Virus record (IMG/VR): IMGVR_UViG_3300047509_000037
Coordinates: 1 to 64,000 of that record
Reading direction: 5' to 3' (one strand)
DNA: 64,000 nucleotides
Source of the DNA: a virus
In this document: one piece after another, positions 16,527 to 24,379 of the stretch
Numbering within the stretch: the first letter of the stretch is position 1
How the letters are laid out: each line of letters starts with the position of its first letter
The notes under the pieces: generated by a model
What the model was told of the DNA's origin: nothing
Seen by the model: only the letters and a program-made list of their open reading frames with translations
Databases searched by the model: none
Position numbers and translations under genes: made by a program

Positions 16527-18614
16527 ATGAAGAAACTTTGGTTGGATTTTGAAACGCGGTCCTTCATCGACCTGAAGGACTGCGGGCTTGACAAGTACGC
16601 GAAAGATGTCACGACTGAAGTGCTCATGCTTGCGTGGGCGTTCGACGACGATGCGGTCAACCTCTGGTTGCCGTGTCTCGGAGAGCCTATGCCCGAAGCA
16701 CTCAAAGCGGGGTTGGAAGACCCCGACGTGATGAAGATGGCGTGGAACTACAACTTCGAGAAAGACATCTTCCAGTATCGCGTGGGAATCATCATCCCGC
16801 AGGCACAGTGGTTTGACCCCAGCGTGCTCTGTGCGTACATGTCCCTGCCTGTCGGCTTGGACCGCGCCGCGAATGCGCTCAACATCGACATTGAGTTGAA
16901 GAAGACTGTTATCACTGGCAAAAATAAGCCTGTGAAGCTATTTTCGGAGCCGTCGAAGCGAACGAAGACGTTCCTCAAAAAGAATCCGGGGATGCCGGAG
17001 TTCTACTACAAAGATTGGAACTCGGACCCAGAGAAGTGGCAGGAGTTCTGCGATTATTGTAAGCAGGACGTTGTGGCAGAACGTGCCGTGTGGTATGGCG
17101 CGGTCGCACTCAATTGCCCCATCACTGAGGAGGAAACTCGTGCGTGGCTGCTCGACCAGCGCATGAACGACACGGGCGTCTACATCGACACGCAGTTCGT
17201 CGCCAACGCGAAGAACATCGCTATCGTCGAAGCCGACGGTCTCGTGAAAGAGACGAAGGACATCACGGGGCTGGAGAACCCGAACTCCCCGAAGCAACTG
17301 AAGGAATGGTTGCAAGCGAGGAAGTATCCGTTCAACTCGCTCGACAAGGCGCACGTTGAGGAAGCCCTGAAAGAAAAAGGGCATCTCTGCCTGCCGCCAC
17401 TTGTCGTTGACGTTCTAGACCTGAAACAAAAACTCGGCGGGTCCGCGTACAAGAAATTGCAGACCATCGAAGACCGCATCGGCAGCGACAGCCGACTGCG
17501 TGACCAGTTCGTCTACCACGGTGCTCACACCGGACGGTGGTCTGGACGCGGCGTGCAGTTACAGAACTTGTTCAAGCCGAGCAAAGATGTCAGCACGTTG
17601 CGTGACCCAATCGTCAACGCAATTCGCGGCAACTCGCTCGACCTCGAACTCATCGTTTCGGAGTACAACAAATCCGTCGCGGAGTTCAACGCGAAGGAAC
17701 CCGACGCGAAAAAACATAAGAAGCCCATCAAGGGCGTCACGACGATGCAGGCGGTCGCAGGCACGATTCGCGCCGCATTCATCCCGACGCCGGGATACAA
17801 ATTCTCCGTAAGCGATTTGGCACAGATTGAGTCCCGCGTTCTCGCGGCTCTCGCTGGTTGTCAGACGATGATTGATGCCTATGCGAAAGGTCTCGACCTT
17901 TACAAAGACATCATGTCGTTCCTGCTCAACAAGCCATACGACACGATTACCAGCGCAGAGCGTGCCGACGGCAAGGTCATCATCCTTGGTTGCGGCTTCG
18001 GCATGGGCTGGGAGAAATTCATTGACTACGCGGCAACGTTCGGTGTTACACTGGACGAGAAGACGGCGAAGACCTACGTCAACGCCTTCCGCGAGAAGTA
18101 CAGCGAGATTCCGGCATACTGGAAGGCTCTCGACAAGGCTTGTGTCACAGCGACGAAGCTGAACATCTGCGTCTACGTCAAAGGCGTGGTCGTCGATGGG
18201 CGCAATCCTGAAATGCTCAAAATCAAATTGCCGTCCCAACGGTGCTTGCATTATCTGCATCCGAAAGTGACGCAAGAGATGACTGAGTGGGGCGCGGTTC
18301 GTGAGGGAGTCTCTTACGAAGCGTTCGACGAGAAAGGTCTTCAACTCAAGCGGCTCTACGGCGGACTCATCTGCGAAAACGTTGTGCAGGCTGTCGCACG
18401 CGACATCCTACTCAACGGAATGTTTGAAGCAGAGAAGGTCGGCTTCAGAATCGTAATGACAATTCACGACGAAGTGGTGGGAGAGTCACCGCTCACTTCT
18501 CCGCTCACGTTCAAGGACATGGAACACGCCATGACACGAACGCCTGAGTGGGCAGAGGGCATGGGGTTCGTTCTCGCTGCGGAAGGATATGACTGTGCTT
18601 ACTACCGAAAGTAA
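16527..18614 (+). CDS. polA: DNA polymerase I-like (family A) with 3'-5' exonuclease
   Basis: 695 residues, ATG preceded by GGAGAG. The exonuclease domain starts LWLDFETRSFIDL (Exo I, Asp7 and Glu9), continues MAWNYNFEKDIF (Exo II) and YCKQDVVAERAVWY (Exo III), so proofreading looks intact. Polymerase motifs: TGRWSGRGVQLQNL near residue 331, SVSDLAQIESRVLAALAG (motif A) near 428, an ILGCGFGMGWEKF O-helix region, and MTIHDEVVGE (motif C) near 644. There is no 5'-3' exonuclease domain. It is the replicative polymerase. Confidence 0.95.
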   Translation: MKKLWLDFETRSFIDLKDCGLDKYAKDVTTEVLMLAWAFDDDAVNLWLPCLGEPMPEALKAGLEDPDVMKMAWNYNFEKDIFQYRVGIIIPQAQWFDPSVLCAYMSLPVGLDRAANALNIDIELKKTVITGKNKPVKLFSEPSKRTKTFLKKNPGMPEFYYKDWNSDPEKWQEFCDYCKQDVVAERAVWYGAVALNCPITEEETRAWLLDQRMNDTGVYIDTQFVANAKNIAIVEADGLVKETKDITGLENPNSPKQLKEWLQARKYPFNSLDKAHVEEALKEKGHLCLPPLVVDVLDLKQKLGGSAYKKLQTIEDRIGSDSRLRDQFVYHGAHTGRWSGRGVQLQNLFKPSKDVSTLRDPIVNAIRGNSLDLELIVSEYNKSVAEFNAKEPDAKKHKKPIKGVTTMQAVAGTIRAAFIPTPGYKFSVSDLAQIESRVLAALAGCQTMIDAYAKGLDLYKDIMSFLLNKPYDTITSAERADGKVIILGCGFGMGWEKFIDYAATFGVTLDEKTAKTYVNAFREKYSEIPAYWKALDKACVTATKLNICVYVKGVVVDGRNPEMLKIKLPSQRCLHYLHPKVTQEMTEWGAVREGVSYEAFDEKGLQLKRLYGGLICENVVQAVARDILLNGMFEAEKVGFRIVMTIHDEVVGESPLTSPLTFKDMEHAMTRTPEWAEGMGFVLAAEGYDCAYYRK

Positions 18615-18709
18615 AGAAGGTCTCAACCCATCCATCCCGTGCAACCTCAGCCGAACATTCGATGAGGAGCGCCACGCTCCGGCGGGGATGGTCGAGCCGT
18701 CGAGTTTTA

Positions 18710-19126
18710 ATGAAAGAAAACATGACACGACAAACATTGTGGGCGCGACGGAATTATAAGAAGAACCGTCGCAAACGTCTCGCATGGGAGAAGTCACACC
18801 AGATTCTCCTCATGTGGCACCGAGCGAAAAATCGCGCAAAGAAGTTGGGCGTGCCTTTCACCATATCGGTCGAAGACATTCAGATTCCGAAAGTCTGTCC
18901 TGTTCTTCACACCCCTATTCGATGGCGTGCGAAGAATCGTGACAACTCTCCGAGTTTGGACAGGCGACGTGCGGACCTCGGTTACGTGCCGGGAAACGTC
19001 GTGGTCATATCAAACCGAGCGAATCGAATCAAGAGCGATGCGACTGCGGCGGAACTCTGGTTCGTCTGGAACTATTGTCGTCGTCAAATTTTGCTTGACA
19101 CAGGCGTCGATAACCTGCTAGGGTAA
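18710..19126 (+). CDS. HNH-type endonuclease (SPSLDRR family)
   Basis: 138 residues from the ATG at 18710 (another ATG four codons on). N-terminal AKNRAKKLGVPFTISVEDI, then VCPVLHTPI, NSPSLDRRRADLGYVPGNVVVIS and RANRIKSDATAAEL. This layout matches a phage endonuclease family found free-standing. It lies just after polA. Decayed and intact relatives are at 26728-26950 and 49514-49996. Confidence 0.85.
   Translation: MKENMTRQTLWARRNYKKNRRKRLAWEKSHQILLMWHRAKNRAKKLGVPFTISVEDIQIPKVCPVLHTPIRWRAKNRDNSPSLDRRRADLGYVPGNVVVISNRANRIKSDATAAELWFVWNYCRRQILLDTGVDNLLG
19095..19124 (+). promoter_or_regulatory. Promoter TTGACA-N18-TAGGGT
   Basis: TTGACA 19095-19100 and TAGGGT 19119-19124 near the end of the HNH gene, facing the small membrane protein and the tmRNA. 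The same TTGACA-N18-TAG arrangement occurs at 40333 and 45449. Confidence 0.5.
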
Positions 19127-19188
19127 AAGAGTGAGCGGGGATGGCAGATGCCTCGACCCGTAGGGTGGCAACCTGCCTATCCGCCATT

Positions 19189-19202
19189 TGTTACAAATAA
19201 CA
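19189..19202. promoter_or_regulatory. Dispersed palindrome TGTTA-CAAA-TAACA
   Basis: Perfect 5-bp arms, immediately upstream of the AGGAGG ribosome-binding site of the 72-aa gene. In this position a bound protein could block translation or transcription start. Member of the GTTA-N4-TAAC family. Confidence 0.5.
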
Positions 19203-19211
19203 GGAGGAAAC

Positions 19212-19430
19212 ATGGACATCCTGGGATACCTGATTGGACTGCTGGTGGGCGCTGCCCTCGGCTACGCATTTCGCGGACGCATTCGTTCGACCATCGGTAC
19301 GGTCGGCGCGACTGCCAAGCTGGGCGCAGTGAAGGCGAAGACGGCTGTTGTGAAAGACGCCGTTGATGCTCACGCCGCCGTGGTTGCCGATGTGCATACC
19401 GCCATCGAAGACCTCGACAAGAAACTTTAA
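19212..19430 (+). CDS. Small membrane protein
   Basis: 72 residues, ATG with AGGAGG. N-terminal transmembrane segment ILGYLIGLLVGAALGYAF, then a charged amphipathic Ala/Val-rich helix (VKAKTAVVKDAVDAHAAVV). Similar single-TM plus helix peptides occur in phages without known function; holin-like action is possible. First gene after the TTGACA-N18-TAGGGT promoter. Confidence 0.7.
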   Translation: MDILGYLIGLLVGAALGYAFRGRIRSTIGTVGATAKLGAVKAKTAVVKDAVDAHAAVVADVHTAIEDLDKKL

Positions 19431-19578
19431 CCAAGATTCCCGAACGGATGGGTAGCGTGCGGCTGACCAGTGGATGCGACAAGAAACCCCACACAGCGGA
19501 CGAGGCTTTGGCTCAGTAGGGAAATGACATCGGGACGGCGAGGGGCGGAAGAAGGCTAAACTCATACCTCAACTAGTT

Positions 19579-19979
19579 GTGCCGAGCCTTTCTAGTAGGC
19601 ACATGCCGCGACGATTTACGCACGTATGAAGCGCAGGCTTCTGTTGTCGGACGCGGGTTCGACTCCCGCCGCCTCCACCAAGAGCACCAATAATTCCGAC
19701 GGCACCCTTCAGAGGGGACTCGCCGCGAGTATAGAGGGATTTCTGAATTGGTGTTCTTGACGGGGGCGTCATGGTTTCGACGGCGGCTGATGCAGGCGGG
19801 GACGTGCCGGGGTGCTGTGGCTCACCGACCGAAAGGTTAGAGCGCAAGAACGAGTTGCGCCAACGAGACATCAGAAAAAACACTTGCTAAGACTAACACT
19901 CTTGCAATGGGCGCTGCCGCTGGTCGGTAGTTCTCACGCGGCTTGGTCCCCACCGTGTCAAATAACGGGGACACTTTTT
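19579..19979 (+). ncRNA. ssrA: Circularly permuted tmRNA (ssrA-like) precursor
   Basis: The 3' acceptor half comes first: T-arm GCGGGTTCGACTCCCGC, acceptor strand CGCCTCC and encoded ACCA ending at 19680. After an 81-nt intervening segment comes the 5' half, starting GGGGGCG at 19762 followed by the tmRNA-typical TGGTTTCGACGG. GGGGGCG pairs with CGCCTCC in all 7 positions (one G-U). Directly beyond the acceptor ends, AAGAGCACCAAT (19680-19691) pairs with ATTGGTGTTCTT (19747-19758), extending the stem by 12 bp (one G-U) as expected for a permuted precursor. ACGTGC in the 5' half complements GCACGT in the 3' half (helix 2). A tag reading frame runs 19859-19930. A GTGTC/GACAC hairpin followed by TTTTT closes the gene. 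The left boundary is approximate. Confidence 0.85.
19859..19930 (+). other. Predicted tmRNA tag reading frame
   Basis: GCC AAC GAG ACA ... GGT CGG TAG encodes a 23-residue tag beginning ANETSEK and ending MGAAAGR. The start matches the common Ala-Asn-Glu/Asp tag opening. The end lacks the Leu-Ala-Ala type proteolysis signal usual for cellular tags. Frame assignment is by analogy to the resume codon and needs support from folding. Confidence 0.55.
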
Positions 19980-19994
19980 CTCAGGAGAACCAAC

Positions 19995-20261
19995 ATGAGC
20001 AAAGAATCGACATCCGTCAGCGTGGGCTTTCCGCTGGCAAGCATTCTCACCGTCATCTTCGTCATTGCGAAGTTGATGGGCACCGTGGCGTGGTCTTGGT
20101 GGTGGGTGTTCTCACCGCTGTGGATTAGCGCCCTTCTCGGCATCGGTGTCTTCGTCATCATCATCATCATGGTCGTGGCGGCAATCATCGCCGTCATCGC
20201 CGCAATTCTCGACAAGTTCACGGGCACACGCTGTTGTGGAACACCGGGGAAATCTCGGTGA
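19995..20261 (+). CDS. Small membrane protein, two to three TM segments
   Basis: 88 residues from the ATG at 19995 (CAGGAG upstream). Hydrophobic runs: FPLASILTVIFVIAKLMG, FSPLWISALLGIGVFVIIII and MVVAAIIAVIAAIL; ends with a basic Cys-containing tail. Size and topology fit a holin or superinfection-type membrane protein. No family recognised. It follows the tmRNA terminator-like hairpin by 15 bp. Confidence 0.7.
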   Translation: MSKESTSVSVGFPLASILTVIFVIAKLMGTVAWSWWWVFSPLWISALLGIGVFVIIIIMVVAAIIAVIAAILDKFTGTRCCGTPGKSR

Positions 20262-20333
20262 ACAGCTACGCAAAGAGTCCCTGACTGATTGAACGGCTGG
20301 CAATTCTAGAACAAGCCACGCCTAGTAATCTTT

Positions 20334-20368
20334 GTGGACCGGAGGTTCGACTCCTCAGGTGCCCACCA
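20334..20368 (+). tRNA. tRNA-like 3' element (T-arm, acceptor strand, CCA)
   Basis: ACCGGAGGTTCGACTCCTC then AGGTGCCC and ACCA at 20365-20368 form a T-arm and an acceptor 3' strand with encoded CCA. No matching GGGCACC 5' strand lies at normal tRNA distance; the nearest GGGCAC (20222) is inside the upstream coding gene. It may be a degenerate tRNA, part of a split tRNA or another tmRNA-like piece. Confidence 0.35.
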
Positions 20369-20384
20369 GATTTACGGAGGAAGC

Positions 20385-20663
20385 ATGAGTGAAGAACGCG
20401 ACATGGACAAAGCGATGACTGACAACGTTCAGGAGCGCATGGAAATCGGGCGTGCGATGATTCGCCGTTCGGTTGCTGCCGACGCAGTGTTGGAAATTCA
20501 CCCGTTCGACCTGTTCCACAAGATTCGCAACCCTCTCGTCATTGACGTGCTGATGCTCAACATGTTCGACCGCCAGTTCTACGTCATCGACGGAGAAGTG
20601 TGCGAGGTCGCCGTCGTCCCGAACAAGACCAAGTTGGCTGATGTGATGGACCCGTCCAAGTGA
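20385..20663 (+). CDS. Hypothetical protein
   Basis: 92 residues from the ATG at 20385 (GGAGGAAG upstream). Acidic N-terminal helix (MSEERDMDKAMTDNVQERME), hydrophobic core IRNPLVIDVLMLNMFDRQFYVID. No domain recognised. Its stop overlaps the next GTG (GTGA). Confidence 0.75.
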   Translation: MSEERDMDKAMTDNVQERMEIGRAMIRRSVAADAVLEIHPFDLFHKIRNPLVIDVLMLNMFDRQFYVIDGEVCEVAVVPNKTKLADVMDPSK

Positions 20664-20803
20664 ACAAGGTCGCACATTTTCTCGTTGCGCTGATGGCGTG
20701 GGAGTGTGGAGCAACTACACTTGCGTTCGTCTACACCGGACAGTGGAAGCTGGCGGCTTACTGGCTGGGCGCGACCATCAACACCGCCGTATATTATTTC
20801 TAG
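20660..20803 (+). CDS. Small membrane peptide
   Basis: 47 residues from a GTG overlapping the previous stop. Two hydrophobic helices (KVAHFLVALMAW; WKLAAYWLGATINTAVYYF). Translationally coupled to the 92-aa protein. Function unknown. Confidence 0.6.
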   Translation: MNKVAHFLVALMAWECGATTLAFVYTGQWKLAAYWLGATINTAVYYF

Positions 20804-20812
20804 GAGCACGCC

Positions 20813-21418
20813 ATGAGTGGAGTTCTCATCACCAGCGACGAGCACTACGGGCACGAGCGCATCATCGAACTCGCCAATCGTCCGTTCGTCTCCGTCGAGG
20901 AGATGCAGGAAACCATCATTGAGCGGCACAACAAGAAAGTTCCGAACAACCCTAACTACCTGACGATTCACGCCGGGGATTTGTTCTGGCATTCGATGAA
21001 CTCAAGCGATGCCGCTGTCATTCTCACGCGGCTGCACGGGCGTCACGCGTTCCTGTACGGCAACCACGACGAACTCATCGAAGGCAACCAATTTCTCCAG
21101 ATGATGTTCAAGTGGGTGAAGGGTAAGAACAAGGTTGGCGGCGCGACCACCATCAATCACAACAAGCACAGCCTGACCATCTCGCATTTCGCTCGACGTG
21201 TTTGGCAATCCAGCCACAAAGGACACTGGCACGTTTACGGGCACTCGCACTCGGCGCTCCCCGGACTCGGCAAGTCGTTCGACATTGGTGTGGACGGCAA
21301 TGACTTTACTCCGTGGGCGCTGGAGGAAATCGAAGCGAAGATGAACTCGCTACCTCAGCATCACACCATCAACACACCGGAGCCGGGAGCACTGATGTGG
21401 TCGATGATGGGAATCTGA
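20813..21418 (+). CDS. Calcineurin-like metallophosphoesterase
   Basis: 201 residues. All five metallophosphatase blocks are visible: SDEHYGH (Asp9, His11), HAGDLFW (Asp56), YGNHD (Asn84, His85), ISHFARR and VYGHSHS. It hydrolyses phosphoesters with two metal ions; phage members are linked to nucleotide or nucleic-acid repair. RBS GGAG before ATG. Ends where a small Cys protein begins in another frame. Confidence 0.9.
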   Translation: MSGVLITSDEHYGHERIIELANRPFVSVEEMQETIIERHNKKVPNNPNYLTIHAGDLFWHSMNSSDAAVILTRLHGRHAFLYGNHDELIEGNQFLQMMFKWVKGKNKVGGATTINHNKHSLTISHFARRVWQSSHKGHWHVYGHSHSALPGLGKSFDIGVDGNDFTPWALEEIEAKMNSLPQHHTINTPEPGALMWSMMGI

Positions 21419-21501
21419 CGGCGTGCCGCGAGTGCGGACAAACGGGTTTTCACAAGATGAGTTGCGACACTGGCGGTTTCCGAAAACTGGAGTTCAAATG
21501 A
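21397..21501 (+). CDS. Short zinc-binding peptide
   Basis: 34 residues from a GTG at 21397 with GGGAG 9 nt upstream, overlapping the phosphoesterase end by 22 nt. Contains ACRECGQTGFHKMSCDTGGF, a Cys/His cluster like the Zn-knuckle peptides common in phages. Its stop overlaps the next start (ATGA). Confidence 0.5.
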   Translation: MVDDGNLTACRECGQTGFHKMSCDTGGFRKLEFK

Positions 21502-21620
21502 GTGACTTCATGTGGCGGGCTGGTCTTGGTCTGATGTTCACGTTCTCTGCGTGGGGCTTGCTCCACCTGAACCACGAAGTCTGGGCGACATTGCCCGCAG
21601 GCGCGGGCGTTATCTCTTAG
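21498..21620 (+). CDS. Small membrane peptide
   Basis: 40 residues from the ATG at 21498 (GGAG 5-6 nt upstream). One TM helix: MWRAGLGLMFTFSAWGLLHL. Overlaps the previous stop by 4 nt. No family recognised. Confidence 0.55.
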   Translation: MSDFMWRAGLGLMFTFSAWGLLHLNHEVWATLPAGAGVIS

Positions 21621-21668
21621 CGGTCACGCTCTGGGACGCTCTCGGGAGAAACTACTAGCGAGGGCGAC

Positions 21669-22541
21669 ATGGCATCAGAGGCGAACGTCCAACTCTACAT
21701 GGAAGGGTTGTGTAAAGTTGCGACCCAAGGAAACGTCTCTGTCAATTTCGCGTGGTTTGCGAACCGGATGGAGTTGTTCTGCAATAAGTGCAAGCAGACG
21801 TTGACCGCCGCGAAGCCTGAAGACACGACCATAGATTACGCGGTCCAAGAATTTCTCAAGCTGCATCTGCACAAGGTTCACCCGGACTATTGCTCGTGTG
21901 AGACCTGTGCTGCCATCGTCGCGCAAAAACAGAAAGAGACGTGGGGTGACAAAAAGAATCCGTGGGCTAAGAACGAAGTCCCTCTGACTGCGGACTTCAA
22001 GCCCGTGCCGCAACAATCGTTCACTGGCGAGGAAGCCTACAAGACCGCGATGGATGCGGCGCTCACGAAACCCGACGCGGTCGTGATGACAAACATCGAA
22101 GTGCCTGACCCGGACGGATATGGGCTGACGAACCTGCCCAAGATAAAACCGCCGATGAACAACTACGACAAGGATGCTCCATACCTTGCGGAGAAATTGA
22201 AATCGGTCCAGCAAGAGTACGCCGCGAAGGTGAACGACGTAGCGAACAAGATTAAGCTGCTTCAACTCTCGTCGCAGGAAGCGAAACTTGAGGCGATGCA
22301 ACAGAAGGTAGCCGCCGCTCAGAAAGCATTTGAGGAACAGGCGAAAGCTGTCACGGCGGAAGATGGGGTTTACTACTCGAAAGAGACCGTCGAGAAACTA
22401 AAGCAGCAACTAGAAGGATTCGGCTATAAGAAGCCGCTGCAAATCATACAGCATCAGCCTTACGTTCCGCCGCAACCGCCCGCTCCGGCTCCAAAGAAAG
22501 AGAAGCCGCTCAAGCAGGCAGCGGGAAGGAAAATCCGATGA
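21669..22541 (+). CDS. Zinc-finger/coiled-coil protein with C-terminal GRKIR
   Basis: 290 residues. N-terminal Cys/His region LFCNKCKQTL ... HLHKVHPDYCSCETC, probably zinc-binding; central coiled coil (residues about 170-245, AKVNDVANKIKLLQ, EAMQQKVAAAQKAFEEQ); Pro-rich segment VPPQPPAPAP; then KEKPLKQAAGRKIR at the very end. The same terminal pentapeptide occurs in five other proteins of this phage. Function unknown; looks like a scaffold or adaptor. Overlaps the GNAT gene by 4 nt. Confidence 0.75.
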   Translation: MASEANVQLYMEGLCKVATQGNVSVNFAWFANRMELFCNKCKQTLTAAKPEDTTIDYAVQEFLKLHLHKVHPDYCSCETCAAIVAQKQKETWGDKKNPWAKNEVPLTADFKPVPQQSFTGEEAYKTAMDAALTKPDAVVMTNIEVPDPDGYGLTNLPKIKPPMNNYDKDAPYLAEKLKSVQQEYAAKVNDVANKIKLLQLSSQEAKLEAMQQKVAAAQKAFEEQAKAVTAEDGVYYSKETVEKLKQQLEGFGYKKPLQIIQHQPYVPPQPPAPAPKKEKPLKQAAGRKIR

Positions 22542-22981
22542 GACTCTACGTCAAAGACAAGGGCTTCGAGGATTCAATAGTTGCGCTGAATCGGGAAGCC
22601 TTCAGCGGCATCGAACGTGCGCCGGATGGAATCGTCCGCGACACATTTCAGAATGCCGACGCGGTGTTCACGATTCACAACGACACGACGATGCTGGGCG
22701 CTGCGATGGTGACCACCAAAGCGGGCTACGGTCCTGAGCCGTACATCTGGAGTATCGCCGTCAAAGAATCGGCACGAGGTCTGGGGATCGGCGGCACGCT
22801 GCTCGACGAAGTTGCGCTCTACGCGAGGGAACTTCCCTCGACCGGAACATATCTGATTGTCAACAGCAACAACGCGAACGCCCAGCGACTTTACCTGAAG
22901 CACGGCTATCGCGTGATGAAATTTTTGCCACGTTACTACGGAAGCGACGGTGACGGGGTTATGATGAGGAGACCACTATGA
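22538..22981 (+). CDS. GNAT-family acetyltransferase
   Basis: 147 residues. The acetyl-CoA loop is IAVKESARGLGIGGTLLDEV (Gly-x-Gly-x-Gly after the strand) and the C-terminal NSNNANAQRLYLKHGYRVM matches the GNAT motif B. Acetylates an amine of a protein or small molecule; substrate unknown. Start ATGA overlaps the upstream stop, end overlaps the next ATG. Confidence 0.88.
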   Translation: MRLYVKDKGFEDSIVALNREAFSGIERAPDGIVRDTFQNADAVFTIHNDTTMLGAAMVTTKAGYGPEPYIWSIAVKESARGLGIGGTLLDEVALYARELPSTGTYLIVNSNNANAQRLYLKHGYRVMKFLPRYYGSDGDGVMMRRPL

Positions 22982-23406
22982 GCCAAAACATTGAATGCAC
23001 CAACTGCCACGACGTTATCACTCTCGAAGGCGGACGCACGATTGAAATCCCTTTCGTGTGCAATCCCTGTCGCGTTGAAGCGGAACCCGTCGAGTCCAAC
23101 TACGAAGCGTCGGCTGAAGGTGAGCCGGAACTCGAACACGATTTCGCCACGACTGAGAACACTACGATTCTCATCAACGATTTGTCAGACCAGCTTGCCG
23201 CGTCACAAGAAACAGTGACGGTGCTCGTCGAGAAATTGACACAGGCTGAGGAGTTCATCGGCGCGGAAGTTGACCGCTCGACGAAGTTTCTCGAAGACCT
23301 GACGAACCTCACCCAGCGCAACGCCGAACTGGAACTCGAAGCGGAAGGTCTGAGAACCGCCGCCGCAAAGTTGCTCAAAGCGTTCCTTGAAAAAATCGAA
23401 CTCTAA
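22978..23406 (+). CDS. Zinc-ribbon plus coiled-coil protein
   Basis: 142 residues. N-terminal four-Cys ribbon IECTNCHDVI ... FVCNPCRVE, acidic linker, then a long coiled coil from about residue 60 (LSDQLAASQETVTVLVEKLTQ) to the end. No family name. The 4-nt overlap with the GNAT gene implies cotranslation. Confidence 0.75.
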   Translation: MSQNIECTNCHDVITLEGGRTIEIPFVCNPCRVEAEPVESNYEASAEGEPELEHDFATTENTTILINDLSDQLAASQETVTVLVEKLTQAEEFIGAEVDRSTKFLEDLTNLTQRNAELELEAEGLRTAAAKLLKAFLEKIEL

Positions 23407-23569
23407 GAAGGGTGCTGCGCCCGTCCAGGCTGAGCACTCGTTTGAGCAGGCGTATATGGTGCAGGACGGAATCAAGCACGAGTTCACGGGCACGCTGTTC
23501 ATCCCCGCCCCGGCGAGGCGGCGAAAATCGAAGCCCGTGAGCGCGAGAGCCGACCGACACCAGAACTGA
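23387..23569 (+). CDS. Small hypothetical protein (TTG start)
   Basis: 60 residues from TTG at 23387, overlapping the previous gene by 20 nt. Sequence such as SFEQAYMVQDGIKHEFTG and TLFIPAPARRRKSK reads as coding. Basic C-terminus. RBS is weak, so the start is uncertain. Confidence 0.5.
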   Translation: MKKSNSKKGAAPVQAEHSFEQAYMVQDGIKHEFTGTLFIPAPARRRKSKPVSARADRHQN

Positions 23570-23677
23570 CGCGTGACTCGTCTGTCGATTACACGACGGT
23601 CATCGCGCCGTTTCCCGGCAATGGACAACACAGCGAGTCAAGATGTCCGGTATGGACATGCTGAGATTGAGGCAAAA

Positions 23678-24379
23678 ATGAACGCAGCTATCTTCGTCAT
23701 ATCATGTTGGCAAAATTATGCGCGGCGTCAGGCTATCCGTGCGACGTGGGCGAAGCTCTCGCCACTTCCCGTGTACTTCGTTCTCGGTCGTCCGTCGTAC
23801 CTTATCGGAACTCCGAAGGAACCGGATGCGGTCGTTGTCAACGCGTTCGACGATTACATTCACCTTCCCGAAAAAGTTCATGCGATGGTCGATTTTGCGT
23901 CCGCGTCCTACGACAAGATTCTCAAGGTTGATGACGACGCGTTCGTTGCCGCCGACCGATTCCCGGCGAACATCCCAGACGCTTCCTACGTAGGGCACGT
24001 CTGTCAGAACAAACCGGGGAGCACTGTTTACTGTCACGGCGGCGCGGGCTACTGGCTCGACATGAAAGCTATGGCAGCCATCAACGTGAGCAAGCCGTCG
24101 GGTCTGTCCGAAGATGCCTACGTCGCTCGTGCGTGTTTCTCTCAGGGCATTCATCCCGTGAACGACACGCGATACATCGTTGAGTCAGGACCGTTCCGCT
24201 GGCATCGCTTGCCTCGTGCGTCAAACGACTTGCTCGTGACGAGTGAGTTCACCGCCGAAGAAATGGAGCGTTGTCTCCGCATGTATCAAGCGGACGACCG
24301 CGAAGACAAAATGTCCGCAGACGAATACAAAGCGAAGGTGCTCCGTGCCCGACCCGAAAATTCGCCAACGCAAATTTGA
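23678..24379 (+). CDS. GT31-like glycosyltransferase
   Basis: 233 residues from the ATG at 23678 (TGAGGC upstream; the longer frame adds 35 less protein-like residues). Starts AAIFVISCWQNYARRQAIR, has ILKVDDDAFVAADRF (DxD metal site) and the later LSEDAYVARACFSQG, as in galactosyltransferase-type GT31 enzymes. Related to the N-terminal half of the two-domain enzyme at 10409-12064. Lies in the early block, so it more likely modifies host or phage molecules inside the cell. Confidence 0.82.
   Translation: MNAAIFVISCWQNYARRQAIRATWAKLSPLPVYFVLGRPSYLIGTPKEPDAVVVNAFDDYIHLPEKVHAMVDFASASYDKILKVDDDAFVAADRFPANIPDASYVGHVCQNKPGSTVYCHGGAGYWLDMKAMAAINVSKPSGLSEDAYVARACFSQGIHPVNDTRYIVESGPFRWHRLPRASNDLLVTSEFTAEEMERCLRMYQADDREDKMSADEYKAKVLRARPENSPTQI

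Noticed and set aside
17559-18344. Leftward open frame opposite polA
   Set aside because: Antisense of conserved polymerase motifs; no RBS and no family resemblance.
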